Position numbers and translations under genes: made by a program. The notes under the pieces were generated by a model. That model saw nothing but the letters and a program-made list of their open reading frames with translations. It was not told the DNA's origin and searched no databases. This document shows, piece after piece, positions 1 through 8,710 of a stretch of DNA of 46,527 nucleotides (position 1 is its first letter; each line of letters opens with the position of its first letter). The DNA is from SZUA-426 sp041666155. GTDB taxonomy: Bacteria > Spirochaetota > Spirochaetia > Treponematales > Breznakiellaceae. Location of the stretch: the NCBI GenBank assembly GCA_041666155.1, contig JBAYHM010000001.1, positions 1 to 46,527 on the forward strand. The letters run 5' to 3'.

Positions 1-521
1 AGGTTCCACCCCTTCATGGCAATCCTGCGACCGACGTCTTTGAAGCGCTGATCGACCGAAAGATTCTTTCCCGAATATGGGCTGCTCTTCGGCGGCGCGT
101 TCTTTCCATCGGTGATGAACACGGCTATCGGCCGGCGGGCGCCGTCCTTGGCGGAACCCAACGCCTCATCCAGTTTTTCAAGGGCGATTCCGATGTCGGT
201 GTATGCGTCGTCGGTCCGTACCGCTTCAATTTCCTTCGCGATAGCGTCCTTGTCGGCGTCCGTTTCAATGTTCCGGGAGAGAAGCGTGCGCGCCTCGGAA
301 CCGAACGCGATGAGCGTGAACCGGTCCCCCGGTTTGAGGATCGCTTGGACAACCTCTTTCTTTAGGTAGGACTTTACTTCGGGAACAACGCCGCTTGTCC
401 GCATGCTACCGGACACATCCCACACGACGAACACATCGGATGGAAGGGCGTAGGCGGTCGCGCTCACGCAAAGGGAAAAACAAAAAAAGAACAAAGGAAG
501 TGAACATTTATTAGTTCGCAT
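1..521 (-). CDS. von Willebrand factor A domain protein, secreted (C-terminus outside window)
   Basis: Only the first 173 codons lie in the window; the frame is open to base 1. The N-terminus is a signal peptide (basic MRTNK, then a hydrophobic stretch ending near ATAYA, residues 21-25). A vWA fold follows directly: WDVSGSM at residues 34-40 supplies the DxSxS metal-ion-dependent adhesion site (D35, S37, S39), and a later ITDG strand supplies the usual third Asp. Such domains bind protein partners through a divalent metal; the partner is not evident here. The ATG at 519-521 has a strong GGAGG about 7 nt upstream, and a TATAAT lies on the minus strand at 547-552. It is divergent from the queuosine-precursor transporter. 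Confidence is high for the domain, low for the role. Confidence 0.85.
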   Translation of the reverse strand, partial: MRTNKCSLPLFFFCFSLCVSATAYALPSDVFVVWDVSGSMRTSGVVPEVKSYLKKEVVQAILKPGDRFTLIAFGSEARTLLSRNIETDADKDAIAKEIEAVRTDDAYTDIGIALEKLDEALGSAKDGARRPIAVFITDGKNAPPKSSPYSGKNLSVDQRFKDVGRRIAMKGWN

Positions 522-565
522 TTCGGCCTCCAATTACATGTTTCCAATTATAGACCATCAACGGC

Positions 566-594
566 TTATCAACCGATCCTTTTCATGCTAGAGT
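566..594 (+). promoter_or_regulatory. Candidate sigma70 promoter for the queuosine-precursor transporter
   Basis: TTATCA at 566-571 (4 of 6 matches to the -35 consensus), a 17-nt spacer, and TAGAGT at 589-594 (4 of 6 to the -10) place a transcript start near 601. A perfect hairpin with an 8-bp stem (604-622) would then sit at the very 5' end of the mRNA, ahead of the riboswitch. Confidence 0.4.
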
Positions 595-655
595 CGCTTT
601 CTCGTCGGAAGCGGCTTCCGACGTCGGCTCCCCATGGGAATCCGGATATGGCCGC

Positions 656-689
656 GGCGGTCGTTGCTACCCGCCTAACCAAAACAAGG
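656..689 (+). promoter_or_regulatory. preQ1-I riboswitch (translational type)
   Basis: A 34-nt aptamer: stem P1 is GGCGG (656-660) with CCGCC (671-675), enclosing the loop TCGTTGCTAC (661-670), followed by the A-rich tail TAACCAAAACAAGG (676-689). It lines up position for position with the Thermoanaerobacter tengcongensis preQ1-I aptamer as I recall it: 5-bp P1, loop starting UCG and ending in the ligand-pairing C (C15, here base 670), and a tail ending AAAACAAGG. The final AAGGAG is also the Shine-Dalgarno sequence of the downstream GTG (698). Ligand binding would therefore tie up the ribosome site in the H-type pseudoknot and shut off translation. One loop base that contacts the tail in the T. 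tengcongensis aptamer (C9) is U here, allowing at best a U-G pair. Confidence 0.88.
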
Positions 690-697
690 AGCCGCTT

Positions 698-1432
698 GTG
701 GCTACTCCTCGTCAGTTCCGCTTTATCGATCTTATCACCGTTTCCTTCGTCGTCGTCCTCATCGTCAGCAATATCGCTTCATCGGCAAAAATCGTGGTTC
801 TCGGTTTTTCGCTTTTCGGCGTGCGTATGGCCTTTGACGGAGGAACCCTCCTGTTCCCGATCAGCTATATCTTCGGGGACATCCTGACGGAGGTCTACGG
901 CTACCGCGCATCCCGCCGCGTCATCTGGACGGGCTTCGCCGCGTTGGCCGCATCGTCCATGCTCTTCCTGATCTTAAGCAAACTGCCGGGCGACTCTTCC
1001 TGGGAAGGTTACGCGGGACAAAAAGCCTACGACGCCATCCTTGGCGGAATGAGCTCCGGTGGTATCGCCTTTGCCAGCCTTATCGCGTATTGGGCGGGAG
1101 AATTTTCCAATTCCACAATCCTTGCGGTCATGAAGGTGAAAACGGACGGCAAAGCGCTCTGGGCGCGGACCATCGGCAGCACGCTGGTCGGAGAATTGGT
1201 TGACACCGTCGTGTTCGTCGTTATCGCAAGCGCCGCGGGCGTTTTCGGCTGGGAACTCTTCGCGTCCCTCGTACTGACTAACTACTTGTTCAAATGCGGT
1301 ATTGAGACCGCGATGACACCGGTCACCTATGTCATCGTTCACGCCCTGAAAAAAGCGGAAAACACCGACGCTTACGATCGGGACGTAGATTTCAACCCCT
1401 TCGTCCGCAGCCTCCGCGACGACAACGATTGA
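698..1432 (+). CDS. yhhQ: Queuosine precursor transporter, YhhQ/DUF165 (VUT) family
   Basis: Inner-membrane importer of about six helices for queuine-pathway precursors (preQ0/preQ1), used to make queuosine at the tRNA wobble position. The 244-residue length is typical. Recognisable family features are the N-terminal helix with SNIASSAK, the GGTLLFPISYIFGDILTEVYG region (split here by a loop), and the later GELVDTVVF and KCGIETAMTP segments with conserved charged residues inside helices. The GTG start at 698 is chosen because AAGGAG sits 7 nt upstream and no other in-frame start fits. The preQ1-I riboswitch directly upstream supports the substrate independently of the protein family. It stands alone, with no que biosynthesis genes in the window, so the cell probably salvages precursor. 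Confidence 0.92.
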   Translation: MATPRQFRFIDLITVSFVVVLIVSNIASSAKIVVLGFSLFGVRMAFDGGTLLFPISYIFGDILTEVYGYRASRRVIWTGFAALAASSMLFLILSKLPGDSSWEGYAGQKAYDAILGGMSSGGIAFASLIAYWAGEFSNSTILAVMKVKTDGKALWARTIGSTLVGELVDTVVFVVIASAAGVFGWELFASLVLTNYLFKCGIETAMTPVTYVIVHALKKAENTDAYDRDVDFNPFVRSLRDDND

Positions 1433-1546
1433 GACCGTCCCACGCCCGGGGAACGCATGCTTTAGTGAATTGGAACAGGCTTTCCCGTTAAAAAACATTG
1501 ACGCGCCGCGAACCCGCTATTAAGGTGAATGCGGGATACAGGATCG

Positions 1547-3874
1547 ATGAAATTTTCCAGCAAGCGATATCTGACGGTCCTCTTCGCATCGTACCTGGTG
1601 GTGCTTGTAGTCCCGTTGTTGTCCGGCAGCCTTTCGTATTTTCTTTCTAAGAACGCGATCGAGGAGGAGCTTTTCAGGGCTAACGCCGCGATACTCGAAC
1701 AGGCGCAGATATATATCGACAAGCAGATGGAGCAGAAGGACCTCCTTCTTTCCGGCGTTTCTCTCAATCCGCTGCTCATCAATTTCCTGAGCAAAAGGGC
1801 TCCGATTTCCGAAGACGACCATTTCGCCCTGTACAACATCGCCAAGTCCTTGTCTGTTCTGCGCAACACATACTCGTTCATCAGCGATTTCTATATCTAC
1901 TTTTTGAATAGCGATCTCATCCTGACGCCTTCGGCGGTGTATACGCCCAGGATGTTCTACGATTATGCATACGGCCATAATGATTTTTCCTACGAAGAAT
2001 GGTACGAAAAAATTCTCAAGGGTACGCATCGCAACGAACTATTGCCGTCCGCGAAGGGGAACAGCGCTCAGACCGACGGTTACTTAACCTATATCGAATC
2101 CCTTCCGATCGATCTCTCTCAATCGGCTTTCGCTAATTTCGTCATCCTGATCGACAAGCAACGGATAGAGGCCCTTTTCGGCGATTTGAAGTGGTTGAGC
2201 AACGGATACCTCTACATAACCGACGCAAAAGGAGAAATCATTCTCTCCAATAAACGGAACGAGTATTTTGAAAGCAACTTGAAAAACATGCTCGACGGCG
2301 CGCGAGGTCACCGGATCATCAAAAAGACTCCCGAAGGCAGCATCGCTCTTTCGTATATTTCGTCGACTAATCGCCACTGGAAATACATCTCCCTGATGCC
2401 GGTCGGTTTGTTCATGGAGAGGGTCAACCACCTGAAGTCGATCACTTTCTATGCCCTTTTCGCCGGCCTCTTGTTGGGTTTCATCCTTGTCGTCATTCTT
2501 ACCCTCCGCACCTATTTTCCCGTCAAAAACATCATGCGCCTTCTTTCCGCAGAAAATGCGGCGATGGACGTTCCGGGCGGCTTTTATGAGTTCGATGCGG
2601 GAAGCAACGAAGATGAATTCGGTTTCATACAAAGGACGGTTCAGCAGAATATTCTGGAAAAGGCACGACTCCTCAGCCTGATGGACGAACAAAAGCCGAT
2701 CATTCGGAATAACATCTTGCGTCAGATTCTGGAAGGGAAAATCGACCTCGGCAAGAATTTCGGGGGATCGATTGCGCTTGCCGGAATCGAATTCCCTTAC
2801 GACGGTTATTTTGTCGTGGTTGTGGAAGTCGACGCGGCATCCATCAAAACGGATTCGGCTTTCGTGTGCCTGGCGGTATCCGATTATTTGGCCCAAAGCG
2901 AAAACGAAAAAGGACTGCGCGTTTACATGGTGGAGACCGACCGCGGCAAAATCGCTCTTCTGGTGAACGTCGATGAACGTATGCGCGAGTCTTCGACCGT
3001 CGCCGCCCAAAGTCTCCTGGAAAAGTTGAACCGCTTTTTCATTGATCGTTTCGGCTTGCACTGCGCCATCGGCGTGGGTTCCTGCTACGGCAAGGCGAGC
3101 TCCGTCAGCCTTTCGTATTCGCAGGCGCTCCGAGCGCTCAGCTACCGGGTCTACAGCGAAGACGCCGCGATAATCCACTATGACGAGATCGTGCATGGCG
3201 ATCAGAGCTATTATTATCCCTTTGAAACCGAACACCAGATTTCCACTTGCCTAAAAGCGGGAGAGTTCGAAAAAGCGAAGAAACTAGTCGATTACATATT
3301 TCATGAGAATTTCGATAAACGTTCCCTTTCCCTGGAAATGCTCAGCTTCCTGTTTTCCGACATGATGGGAACCCTCTTCAAGACGCTCAACGAGTTGAAG
3401 CTGAACAGGGAGGGTGTGTTCGGAAAATCCTTCAACGCGGGAAATTGTTTTGAAGATTGTTCGACGGCGGGAGAGGTTAAACAAAAATTTTACGATCTAT
3501 TTACCGCTTTTTGCGCTCACGTCGAAGAGCACAAGAAAAGCCACAACGGCAAACTCGCCAAGAGCATCTGCGACTACGTCGATATCGAATACACCAATTC
3601 AACGCTCTGCCTTCAAATGATCGCCGATAAATTTACGCTCTCGGTTCCGTACCTTTCTCGTTTTTTCAAGGAACAGACGGGGGAAAACATCAGTGCATAC
3701 ATCAATGCGCTTCGAATCCGAAAGGCCGAGGAACTGTTCGCGGATCCCGGCACTTGCCTATTTGAAATAGCCAGGAAAACCGGTTTCAACAATGAAGCGA
3801 CTTTTATCCGCGTCTTTAAAAAAGTGACCGGCATGACTCCCGGTAATTTCCGAAGGCGAGGCGCACCGCAATAA
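1547..3874 (+). CDS. Membrane-anchored AraC-family transcriptional regulator
   Basis: A one-protein sensor and regulator of about 775 residues. A first membrane helix (KRYLTVLFASYLVVLVVPLL) is followed by roughly 270 residues of extracytoplasmic sensor region (Cache-like by position), a second helix (FYALFAGLLLGFILVVILTL), a linker, a middle cytoplasmic region, and a C-terminal AraC double helix-turn-helix ending TGFNNEATFIRVFKKVTGMTPGNFRRR. This architecture (YesN/YtdP-like) typically controls the adjacent LplABC/YtcP-type sugar importer, and that importer starts 213 nt downstream. An ATG at 1529 is also in frame, but the Met at 1547 begins directly before the first helix and follows AGGA, so it is preferred. 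No separate sensor kinase is needed. The ligand is presumably an oligosaccharide or glycoside, which is inference. Confidence 0.88.
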   Translation: MKFSSKRYLTVLFASYLVVLVVPLLSGSLSYFLSKNAIEEELFRANAAILEQAQIYIDKQMEQKDLLLSGVSLNPLLINFLSKRAPISEDDHFALYNIAKSLSVLRNTYSFISDFYIYFLNSDLILTPSAVYTPRMFYDYAYGHNDFSYEEWYEKILKGTHRNELLPSAKGNSAQTDGYLTYIESLPIDLSQSAFANFVILIDKQRIEALFGDLKWLSNGYLYITDAKGEIILSNKRNEYFESNLKNMLDGARGHRIIKKTPEGSIALSYISSTNRHWKYISLMPVGLFMERVNHLKSITFYALFAGLLLGFILVVILTLRTYFPVKNIMRLLSAENAAMDVPGGFYEFDAGSNEDEFGFIQRTVQQNILEKARLLSLMDEQKPIIRNNILRQILEGKIDLGKNFGGSIALAGIEFPYDGYFVVVVEVDAASIKTDSAFVCLAVSDYLAQSENEKGLRVYMVETDRGKIALLVNVDERMRESSTVAAQSLLEKLNRFFIDRFGLHCAIGVGSCYGKASSVSLSYSQALRALSYRVYSEDAAIIHYDEIVHGDQSYYYPFETEHQISTCLKAGEFEKAKKLVDYIFHENFDKRSLSLEMLSFLFSDMMGTLFKTLNELKLNREGVFGKSFNAGNCFEDCSTAGEVKQKFYDLFTAFCAHVEEHKKSHNGKLAKSICDYVDIEYTNSTLCLQMIADKFTLSVPYLSRFFKEQTGENISAYINALRIRKAEELFADPGTCLFEIARKTGFNNEATFIRVFKKVTGMTPGNFRRRGAPQ

Positions 3875-3892
3875 TCTCATCTGTTTGAGGGT

Positions 3893-3920
3893 CTTTCAAA
3901 ACGCAGACGCATTTTGAAAG
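3893..3920 (+). terminator. Hairpin after the AraC regulator, possible terminator
   Basis: CTTTCAAAA (3893-3901) pairs perfectly with TTTTGAAAG (3912-3920). Only a mixed T-rich stretch follows (ttgttctct), so termination would be weak or Rho-assisted. It separates the regulator from the transporter operon. Confidence 0.45.
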
Positions 3921-4087
3921 AGCACCTTGTTCTCTATTGTCAAATATTCGCGTTCCGACAAAAAGTGGAAACCTCTTTTCTTAAAAATCATCACCTTGGA
4001 AAATAATCGCAATTTACAGGGCTCGTACCCCGTGCTGTACTAACTCAAAGGATAGTCGGTGAAGCCGCTTATCTTTAGGAGGTTGGT

Positions 4088-5761
4088 ATGAAAAAAGGGA
4101 TACTCGTTCTGCTATGCGTTAGTCTCGGCGCGGCGGCGTGGGCCGGCGGCGCTAAAGAAAAGACCGGTCAGGAGTCTGCGGCAAGGCCTGCCGCGGTACC
4201 CTCTCAGCCGGGCGCCCAAGCTTCGTCCCTTTCCGGCCCCGAGGCGCTTGTCCTTCCTATTACGAAAGAACCATTGAAACTGTCGATTTTCGCCGCTCTG
4301 GCCGACCGCGCGGCGGTATCGATGAAGAATTACAATGAGATGCTCGCGTTCCAGGAAATGGAAAAACGAACGGGCATCAAAATTGATTTCAAGCATCCTC
4401 CCGTAGGTTCTGAGCAGGTAAGAGTTCAATTCAACTTGATGCTCGCCGCCAACGATCTGACGGATATGATCTACTATACATGGGCGACGGATTTCGTCGG
4501 CGGACCCGAGCGGGCTATCAACGACGGCATCATCGTTCCGCTCAACGATCTGATCGATAAATACGCGCCGAATTTCAAAAAAATATTGGAGGAGAATCCG
4601 AGCGTTCGTAAAGACGCGGTGACCGACAGCGGCAAGATCTACATGTTCCCCCTCTTACGTCTGACGCCGACCGACCTGGTGAGCGGCGGCTTCCAGATTC
4701 GAAAGGACTGGCTGGACAAGCTCAACCTCAAGATGCCCACCACCATAGACGAATGGTACACGGTGTTGAAGGCGTTCAAAGAACGGGACCCGAACGGAAA
4801 CGGTAAAGCCGATGAAATCCCCTTCATTTCCAGCAAGATCGTGAACATCACCGGAGTTGAACGCTTCAGTTGCGCCTGGGGGTTCCCCACCGAATACTAC
4901 CGCGACGGGAGTTCCGTCAAATACGGACCGATGCAGAACGAGTATAAGGATTTCCTGGCGACGATGCGAAAGTGGTACAAAGAGGGACTCATCGATCCGG
5001 ACTTCCTGACTTCGGATCGGAAGAACCACGACGCCAAAGTTACCAGCGAGGTAGCCGGAGCTTATTACGGATTACTCAACTCCTACATGGGCACCTATAC
5101 CAAGACGATGCCGCCGAAGAATCCAAAGTTTGAAATCAGGGAAGCCCCGATTCCCAAAGCCCCCGACGGCAAGATGTACAATTTCCACACCGACGCCGCC
5201 CGCGCCGTCGCCACGGAGGGATTCGCCGTTACCAGCGCCAACAAGCACCTGCGGGAAACGGTCAAATGGTTGGATTACTACTACAGCGAGGAAGGCCGCG
5301 TCCTGATGAACCTCGGCGTCGAGGGGGTGACATTCAAGATGGTCAACGGAGAACCGGTGTACACGGACCTCATCACCAACAACCCCAAGGGCCTTTCTCT
5401 CGATCGAGCCATCTGCGCGTACACCCCGGCCGGCGCCAGTTGCCGGCTGTTCCAGGATACGCGTTACTGGAAACAGATGATGACCTACGACAACCAGAAA
5501 GAGGCCATGAAGATACTCGGCCAAGCGAGCCTGGAACGCGTGCTTCCGCCCATCACCCCGACGCCCAACGAGTCCACTCGATTGGCGGCGATTCAAAATG
5601 AGGTGAACACGTACGTCGGTGAGATGTTCGCGAAGTTCGTGATGGGACAGGAAAGCCTGGATAACTTCGACAAATACGTCAAGACGCTCAAGTCGCTCAA
5701 TATTGATGAAGCGCTCGGCATCCAACAAGCGGCCTTCGATCGCTATCTGAAACGTAAGTAA
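4088..5761 (+). CDS. Extracellular solute-binding protein of a carbohydrate ABC importer (LipO/YtcQ type)
   Basis: 557-residue periplasmic or surface binding protein of the large family-1 oligosaccharide-binding type. The signal peptide MKKGILVLLCVSLGAAAWA ends with signal peptidase I style AWA before GGAKEK, a mature start common in spirochaete binding proteins; there is no lipobox cysteine. The body shows the usual family segments: a FQEMEKRTGIKIDF strand near the start, DLNDLIDKYAPN-like text (PLNDLIDKYAPN), a DPNGNGKADEIPF calcium-loop-like motif, and late aromatic WYKEGLIDPDF. The ATG has AGGAGG 6 nt upstream. It is followed by two permeases in the same direction, making this the first gene of the operon. 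The substrate cannot be read from sequence; plant or algal oligosaccharides are typical for the family. Confidence 0.9.
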   Translation: MKKGILVLLCVSLGAAAWAGGAKEKTGQESAARPAAVPSQPGAQASSLSGPEALVLPITKEPLKLSIFAALADRAAVSMKNYNEMLAFQEMEKRTGIKIDFKHPPVGSEQVRVQFNLMLAANDLTDMIYYTWATDFVGGPERAINDGIIVPLNDLIDKYAPNFKKILEENPSVRKDAVTDSGKIYMFPLLRLTPTDLVSGGFQIRKDWLDKLNLKMPTTIDEWYTVLKAFKERDPNGNGKADEIPFISSKIVNITGVERFSCAWGFPTEYYRDGSSVKYGPMQNEYKDFLATMRKWYKEGLIDPDFLTSDRKNHDAKVTSEVAGAYYGLLNSYMGTYTKTMPPKNPKFEIREAPIPKAPDGKMYNFHTDAARAVATEGFAVTSANKHLRETVKWLDYYYSEEGRVLMNLGVEGVTFKMVNGEPVYTDLITNNPKGLSLDRAICAYTPAGASCRLFQDTRYWKQMMTYDNQKEAMKILGQASLERVLPPITPTPNESTRLAAIQNEVNTYVGEMFAKFVMGQESLDNFDKYVKTLKSLNIDEALGIQQAAFDRYLKRK

Positions 5762-5770
5762 ACAACTGAA

Positions 5771-5802
5771 GCCGCCGAAATCAGAAATCCGGTTTCGGCG
5801 GC
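5771..5802 (+). promoter_or_regulatory. Intercistronic hairpin between binding protein and first permease
   Basis: GCCGCCGAAA (5771-5780) and TTTCGGCGGC (5793-5802) form a perfect 10-bp stem with a 12-nt loop, with no T run after it. Such hairpins after binding-protein genes (as in malE-malF) stabilise the upstream message or partly stop transcription, giving more binding protein than permease. The function here is inferred from structure and place. Confidence 0.7.
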
Positions 5803-5816
5803 CGGACGGGGGAACC

Positions 5817-6749
5817 ATGTCGTCTGCGAAAAGAGAAAGCCGTTTGTTCCGGGAATATAGAATCGATTTCTCCAGGAATAGATACGTCTATTTGATGTTG
5901 CTACCGGTCGCCGTCTATTTCATCGGCTTCCACTACATTCCCCTTTTGGGGGCCCAAATCGCGTTTCGCAATTTTTCTCCTATGAAAGGACTTTGGGCGA
6001 GCCCCTGGGTAGGCTTCAAGCATTTCATCGATTTTTTCCATAGTTATTATTTTGTCAGGCTCTTTCGAAACACTATCTTCCTGAACTTCTTTGATATACT
6101 CTGCGGATTTCCCGCTCCCATCGTCTTGGCTCTGCTTCTCAACGAACTGAGAAACGACAGCTTCAAGCGGCTCGTTCAGACCATCACCTATCTACCCCAT
6201 TTTATCTCCGTCGTCGTCATTTGCGGAATGATATTGGATTTCTTCAGCAGAGATGGCGTGATCAATACGTTGCTGGTCGTGATCGGACTCGACGCTATTC
6301 CGTTCATGATAGAGTCGAGTTGGTTCCGACCGATTTACGTCGGCAGCAATATTTGGGAACAGGTCGGATGGGGCTCCATCATCTATTTGGCGGCGCTCAC
6401 GAACGTCGATCAGGAACTCTACGAGGCCGCCACCATCGACGGCGCGAAGCGTTTTAAGCAGCTGATCCATGTTACCTTGCCGGGCATTCTTCCCACCATC
6501 GTCGTGATGTTCATTTTGCGCATGGGGAAAATAATGACGGTCGGATTCGAGAAGGTTCTGCTGCTCTATAACCCAAATACGTACGAGACCGCCGACGTCA
6601 TTTCCACCTTCGTCTATCGCAAAGGAATTCTGGAAATGAGCTACAGCTACAGCACCGCCGTCAGCTTATTCAATTCCGCGATCAACTTCGTGATTCTTCT
6701 CATCTTCAACAAGATGTGCCGAAAACTGTCGGAAACGAGCTTGTGGTAA
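5817..6749 (+). CDS. Carbohydrate ABC transporter permease, LplB/YtcP-partner type
   Basis: 310-residue inner-membrane permease with six predicted helices. The N-terminus (basic, then YLMLLPVAVYFIGFHYIPLLG) matches the LplB-like group. The cytoplasmic loop that docks with the ATPase carries the EAA motif EAATIDGAKRFKQLIHVTLP. ATG at 5817 is preceded by CGGGGGAA. It lies 55 nt after the binding protein across a hairpin and 13 nt before the second permease. No ATPase gene is present in the operon, as is usual for this subfamily, where a shared MsmX/UgpC-like ATPase serves several importers. Confidence 0.92.
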   Translation: MSSAKRESRLFREYRIDFSRNRYVYLMLLPVAVYFIGFHYIPLLGAQIAFRNFSPMKGLWASPWVGFKHFIDFFHSYYFVRLFRNTIFLNFFDILCGFPAPIVLALLLNELRNDSFKRLVQTITYLPHFISVVVICGMILDFFSRDGVINTLLVVIGLDAIPFMIESSWFRPIYVGSNIWEQVGWGSIIYLAALTNVDQELYEAATIDGAKRFKQLIHVTLPGILPTIVVMFILRMGKIMTVGFEKVLLLYNPNTYETADVISTFVYRKGILEMSYSYSTAVSLFNSAINFVILLIFNKMCRKLSETSLW

Positions 6750-6762
6750 CGGAGTGTGGATA

Positions 6763-7647
6763 ATGCGCAATAAAGGGAAATTAGATTGGCTCGTAGATGC
6801 GGCCATCGTCATGTTCATGGTATCCATGATCGTCCTTACCCTGTATCCCTTTTACTATATCATAATGGCGTCGATCAGCCGACCATCGGAACTTATGAGC
6901 CACCGGGGACTGATTCTGGCGCCGCTGGGCGGAATAAGTTGGGCGGCTTATAAATCGGTGATTTTCGAAAACCCGATGATTCCCATCGGTTACCTCAACA
7001 CCATTTTTTATGTCGCTTTTGGAACCGTCATCAATATAACGCTCACCACTCTGGGGGCGTACGCCCTGTCCCGGAAAAAAGCCAAACTGGTTCAGCCGGC
7101 TATGTTTGCGATCACGTTCACCATGCTCTTCAGCGGCGGCATGATTCCTCTCTTTTTACTCGTCAAACAGCTGGGGCTGATCAATTCGCGTCTGGCGATT
7201 TTGTTGCCGACGGCGGTCAGCGCATACAACCTGATCATCATGCGAACCAGTTTTCAGGCGCTTCCGGACAGCCTGGAAGAATCCGCCAAAATGGACGGCG
7301 CGAATGATTTCATCATTCTTTGGCGCATAGCGCTACCGCTCAGCAAGGCGGTCGTCGCGGTGATGGTCCTTTTCTACAGCGTCTCCCACTGGAACTCCTG
7401 GTTTCCCGCGATGATGTATCTGCGCGACCGCGACCTGTATCCCTTGCAGCTGGTGTTGCGGGAAATTCTCATTATGAACAACACCGAGAGCATGACGACG
7501 GGCGCCGCCATGTCCGACGCGGAACCGATCGGAGCGGCCATTCAATACGCCACGATTATGGTATCTACGCTTCCCATCCTGGTCGTATACCCCTTCCTGC
7601 AGAAGTACTTCGTGAAGGGCGTGATGATCGGGGCTATCAAGGGCTAG
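6763..7647 (+). CDS. Carbohydrate ABC transporter permease, LplC/YtcP type
   Basis: Second inner-membrane subunit of the same importer, about 294 residues, six helices. The EAA loop reads EESAKMDGANDFIILWRIAL. The start at ATG 6763 is preferred over GTG 6754 because GGAG (6751-6754) is then 8 nt upstream; with the GTG the ribosome site would overlap the start. C-terminal PFLQKYFVKGVMIGAIKG is the standard ending of the family, in which the KG-rich tail is conserved. It pairs with the upstream permease as a heterodimer. Confidence 0.92.
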   Translation: MRNKGKLDWLVDAAIVMFMVSMIVLTLYPFYYIIMASISRPSELMSHRGLILAPLGGISWAAYKSVIFENPMIPIGYLNTIFYVAFGTVINITLTTLGAYALSRKKAKLVQPAMFAITFTMLFSGGMIPLFLLVKQLGLINSRLAILLPTAVSAYNLIIMRTSFQALPDSLEESAKMDGANDFIILWRIALPLSKAVVAVMVLFYSVSHWNSWFPAMMYLRDRDLYPLQLVLREILIMNNTESMTTGAAMSDAEPIGAAIQYATIMVSTLPILVVYPFLQKYFVKGVMIGAIKG

Positions 7648-7659
7648 GAGGAAAGGCCG

Positions 7660-8694
7660 GTGACCGGAAGAGAACGGGTGATGCGGGCAGTCGCGCATGA
7701 AGCGACCGATCGAGTCCCGATGGACTATTGCACCAGGGACGACGTAGCCAAAAGGCTTGTCGACTATTTGGGCCTCCCCGACCGGGAAGCTCTCTATCGA
7801 AAATTGGGGGTGGACGCCAGGCGCTTCGCCGTTCAGGACGCGCTCGGGAAACGCGAGACTCTAGGCGACGGCAGTTTCCGCAGCGGATGGGGAGTAGTTC
7901 AGCGACCGTCCGCCGACGGGCTGTACGTGGAATGGCTGCGCGGGCCCTTCTCCGAGAATCCTGATTTGGATCGATTCGCTTGGCCGGGGTTCGACTGCGT
8001 GGAATCGGTTGAGTCGATCGAGCGAATGATCGCCCCGCATAAGGGCGAGTACGCGACCATCGCCACGCTGAACTACCCGTTCAAGGTTTGCTGGCACATG
8101 CGCGGCATGGAAAATTTTCTCTGCGATACTCTGGCGGACGAGGGATACGCGATCGCTTTATGGAAGAAGGCGGCCGAGTACGAGTTGGAAAAAGCACGGC
8201 GCTTCGTGAAGGCGGGCGGCGACATCGTCTCCTTTTCCGGAGACATCGCCATGCAGGACCGAATGATGGTGAGCGTGGGCGCGTGGCGTCGAATAGACAA
8301 ACCGATCTTTGCCGACATGATCCGGAAAATCCGGGAGCTGAACGGGGATGTCCTGATTTACTACCACAGCGACGGCGACATGGAGGCGGTGCTGCCGGAT
8401 TTGATCGAGATCGGCGTGGACATAATCAATCCCATCCAACCCGAATCCATGGACGTGGCGCGAATTAAAAAACAGTACGGCAAGAGATTCACGCTGCACG
8501 GCACCATTTCCATACAGAAGACCCTGCCGTTCGGGACCTTGGAGGATGTGCGCCGCGAAGTCTTGGACCGTATGGCTTTGGCGGCGGAGGACGGCGGCAT
8601 AATGCTTGCGCCCGCCAACCACGTGCAGAACGATACGCCGCTGGAAAACGTGATCGAAATTTACCGAACCGCAGGTTCTTTCCAATACGAATAG
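7660..8694 (+). CDS. Uroporphyrinogen decarboxylase (URO-D) family protein, probably not haem-related
   Basis: 344 residues with a GTG start at 7660 and GGAGG 8 nt upstream, only 12 nt after the permease. The (beta/alpha)8 URO-D fold is recognisable from TGRERVMRAVAHEATDRVPMDY at the N-terminus (split motif), the SGDIAMQDRMMVS segment, and the C-terminal block with YYHSDGDMEAVLPDLIEIG, IINPIQPESMD and LHGTISIQKTLPFGT. Members found beside sugar importers, rather than in haem operons, form a separate clade related to MtaA/CmuA methyltransferases; their reaction is unsettled and may be demethylation of, or C1 removal from, the imported compound. True HemE is close in length, so the role rests on context. 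Confidence is high for family, low for substrate. Confidence 0.85.
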   Translation: MTGRERVMRAVAHEATDRVPMDYCTRDDVAKRLVDYLGLPDREALYRKLGVDARRFAVQDALGKRETLGDGSFRSGWGVVQRPSADGLYVEWLRGPFSENPDLDRFAWPGFDCVESVESIERMIAPHKGEYATIATLNYPFKVCWHMRGMENFLCDTLADEGYAIALWKKAAEYELEKARRFVKAGGDIVSFSGDIAMQDRMMVSVGAWRRIDKPIFADMIRKIRELNGDVLIYYHSDGDMEAVLPDLIEIGVDIINPIQPESMDVARIKKQYGKRFTLHGTISIQKTLPFGTLEDVRREVLDRMALAAEDGGIMLAPANHVQNDTPLENVIEIYRTAGSFQYE

Positions 8695-8710
8695 AAAGGG
8701 AGGACGAGAA

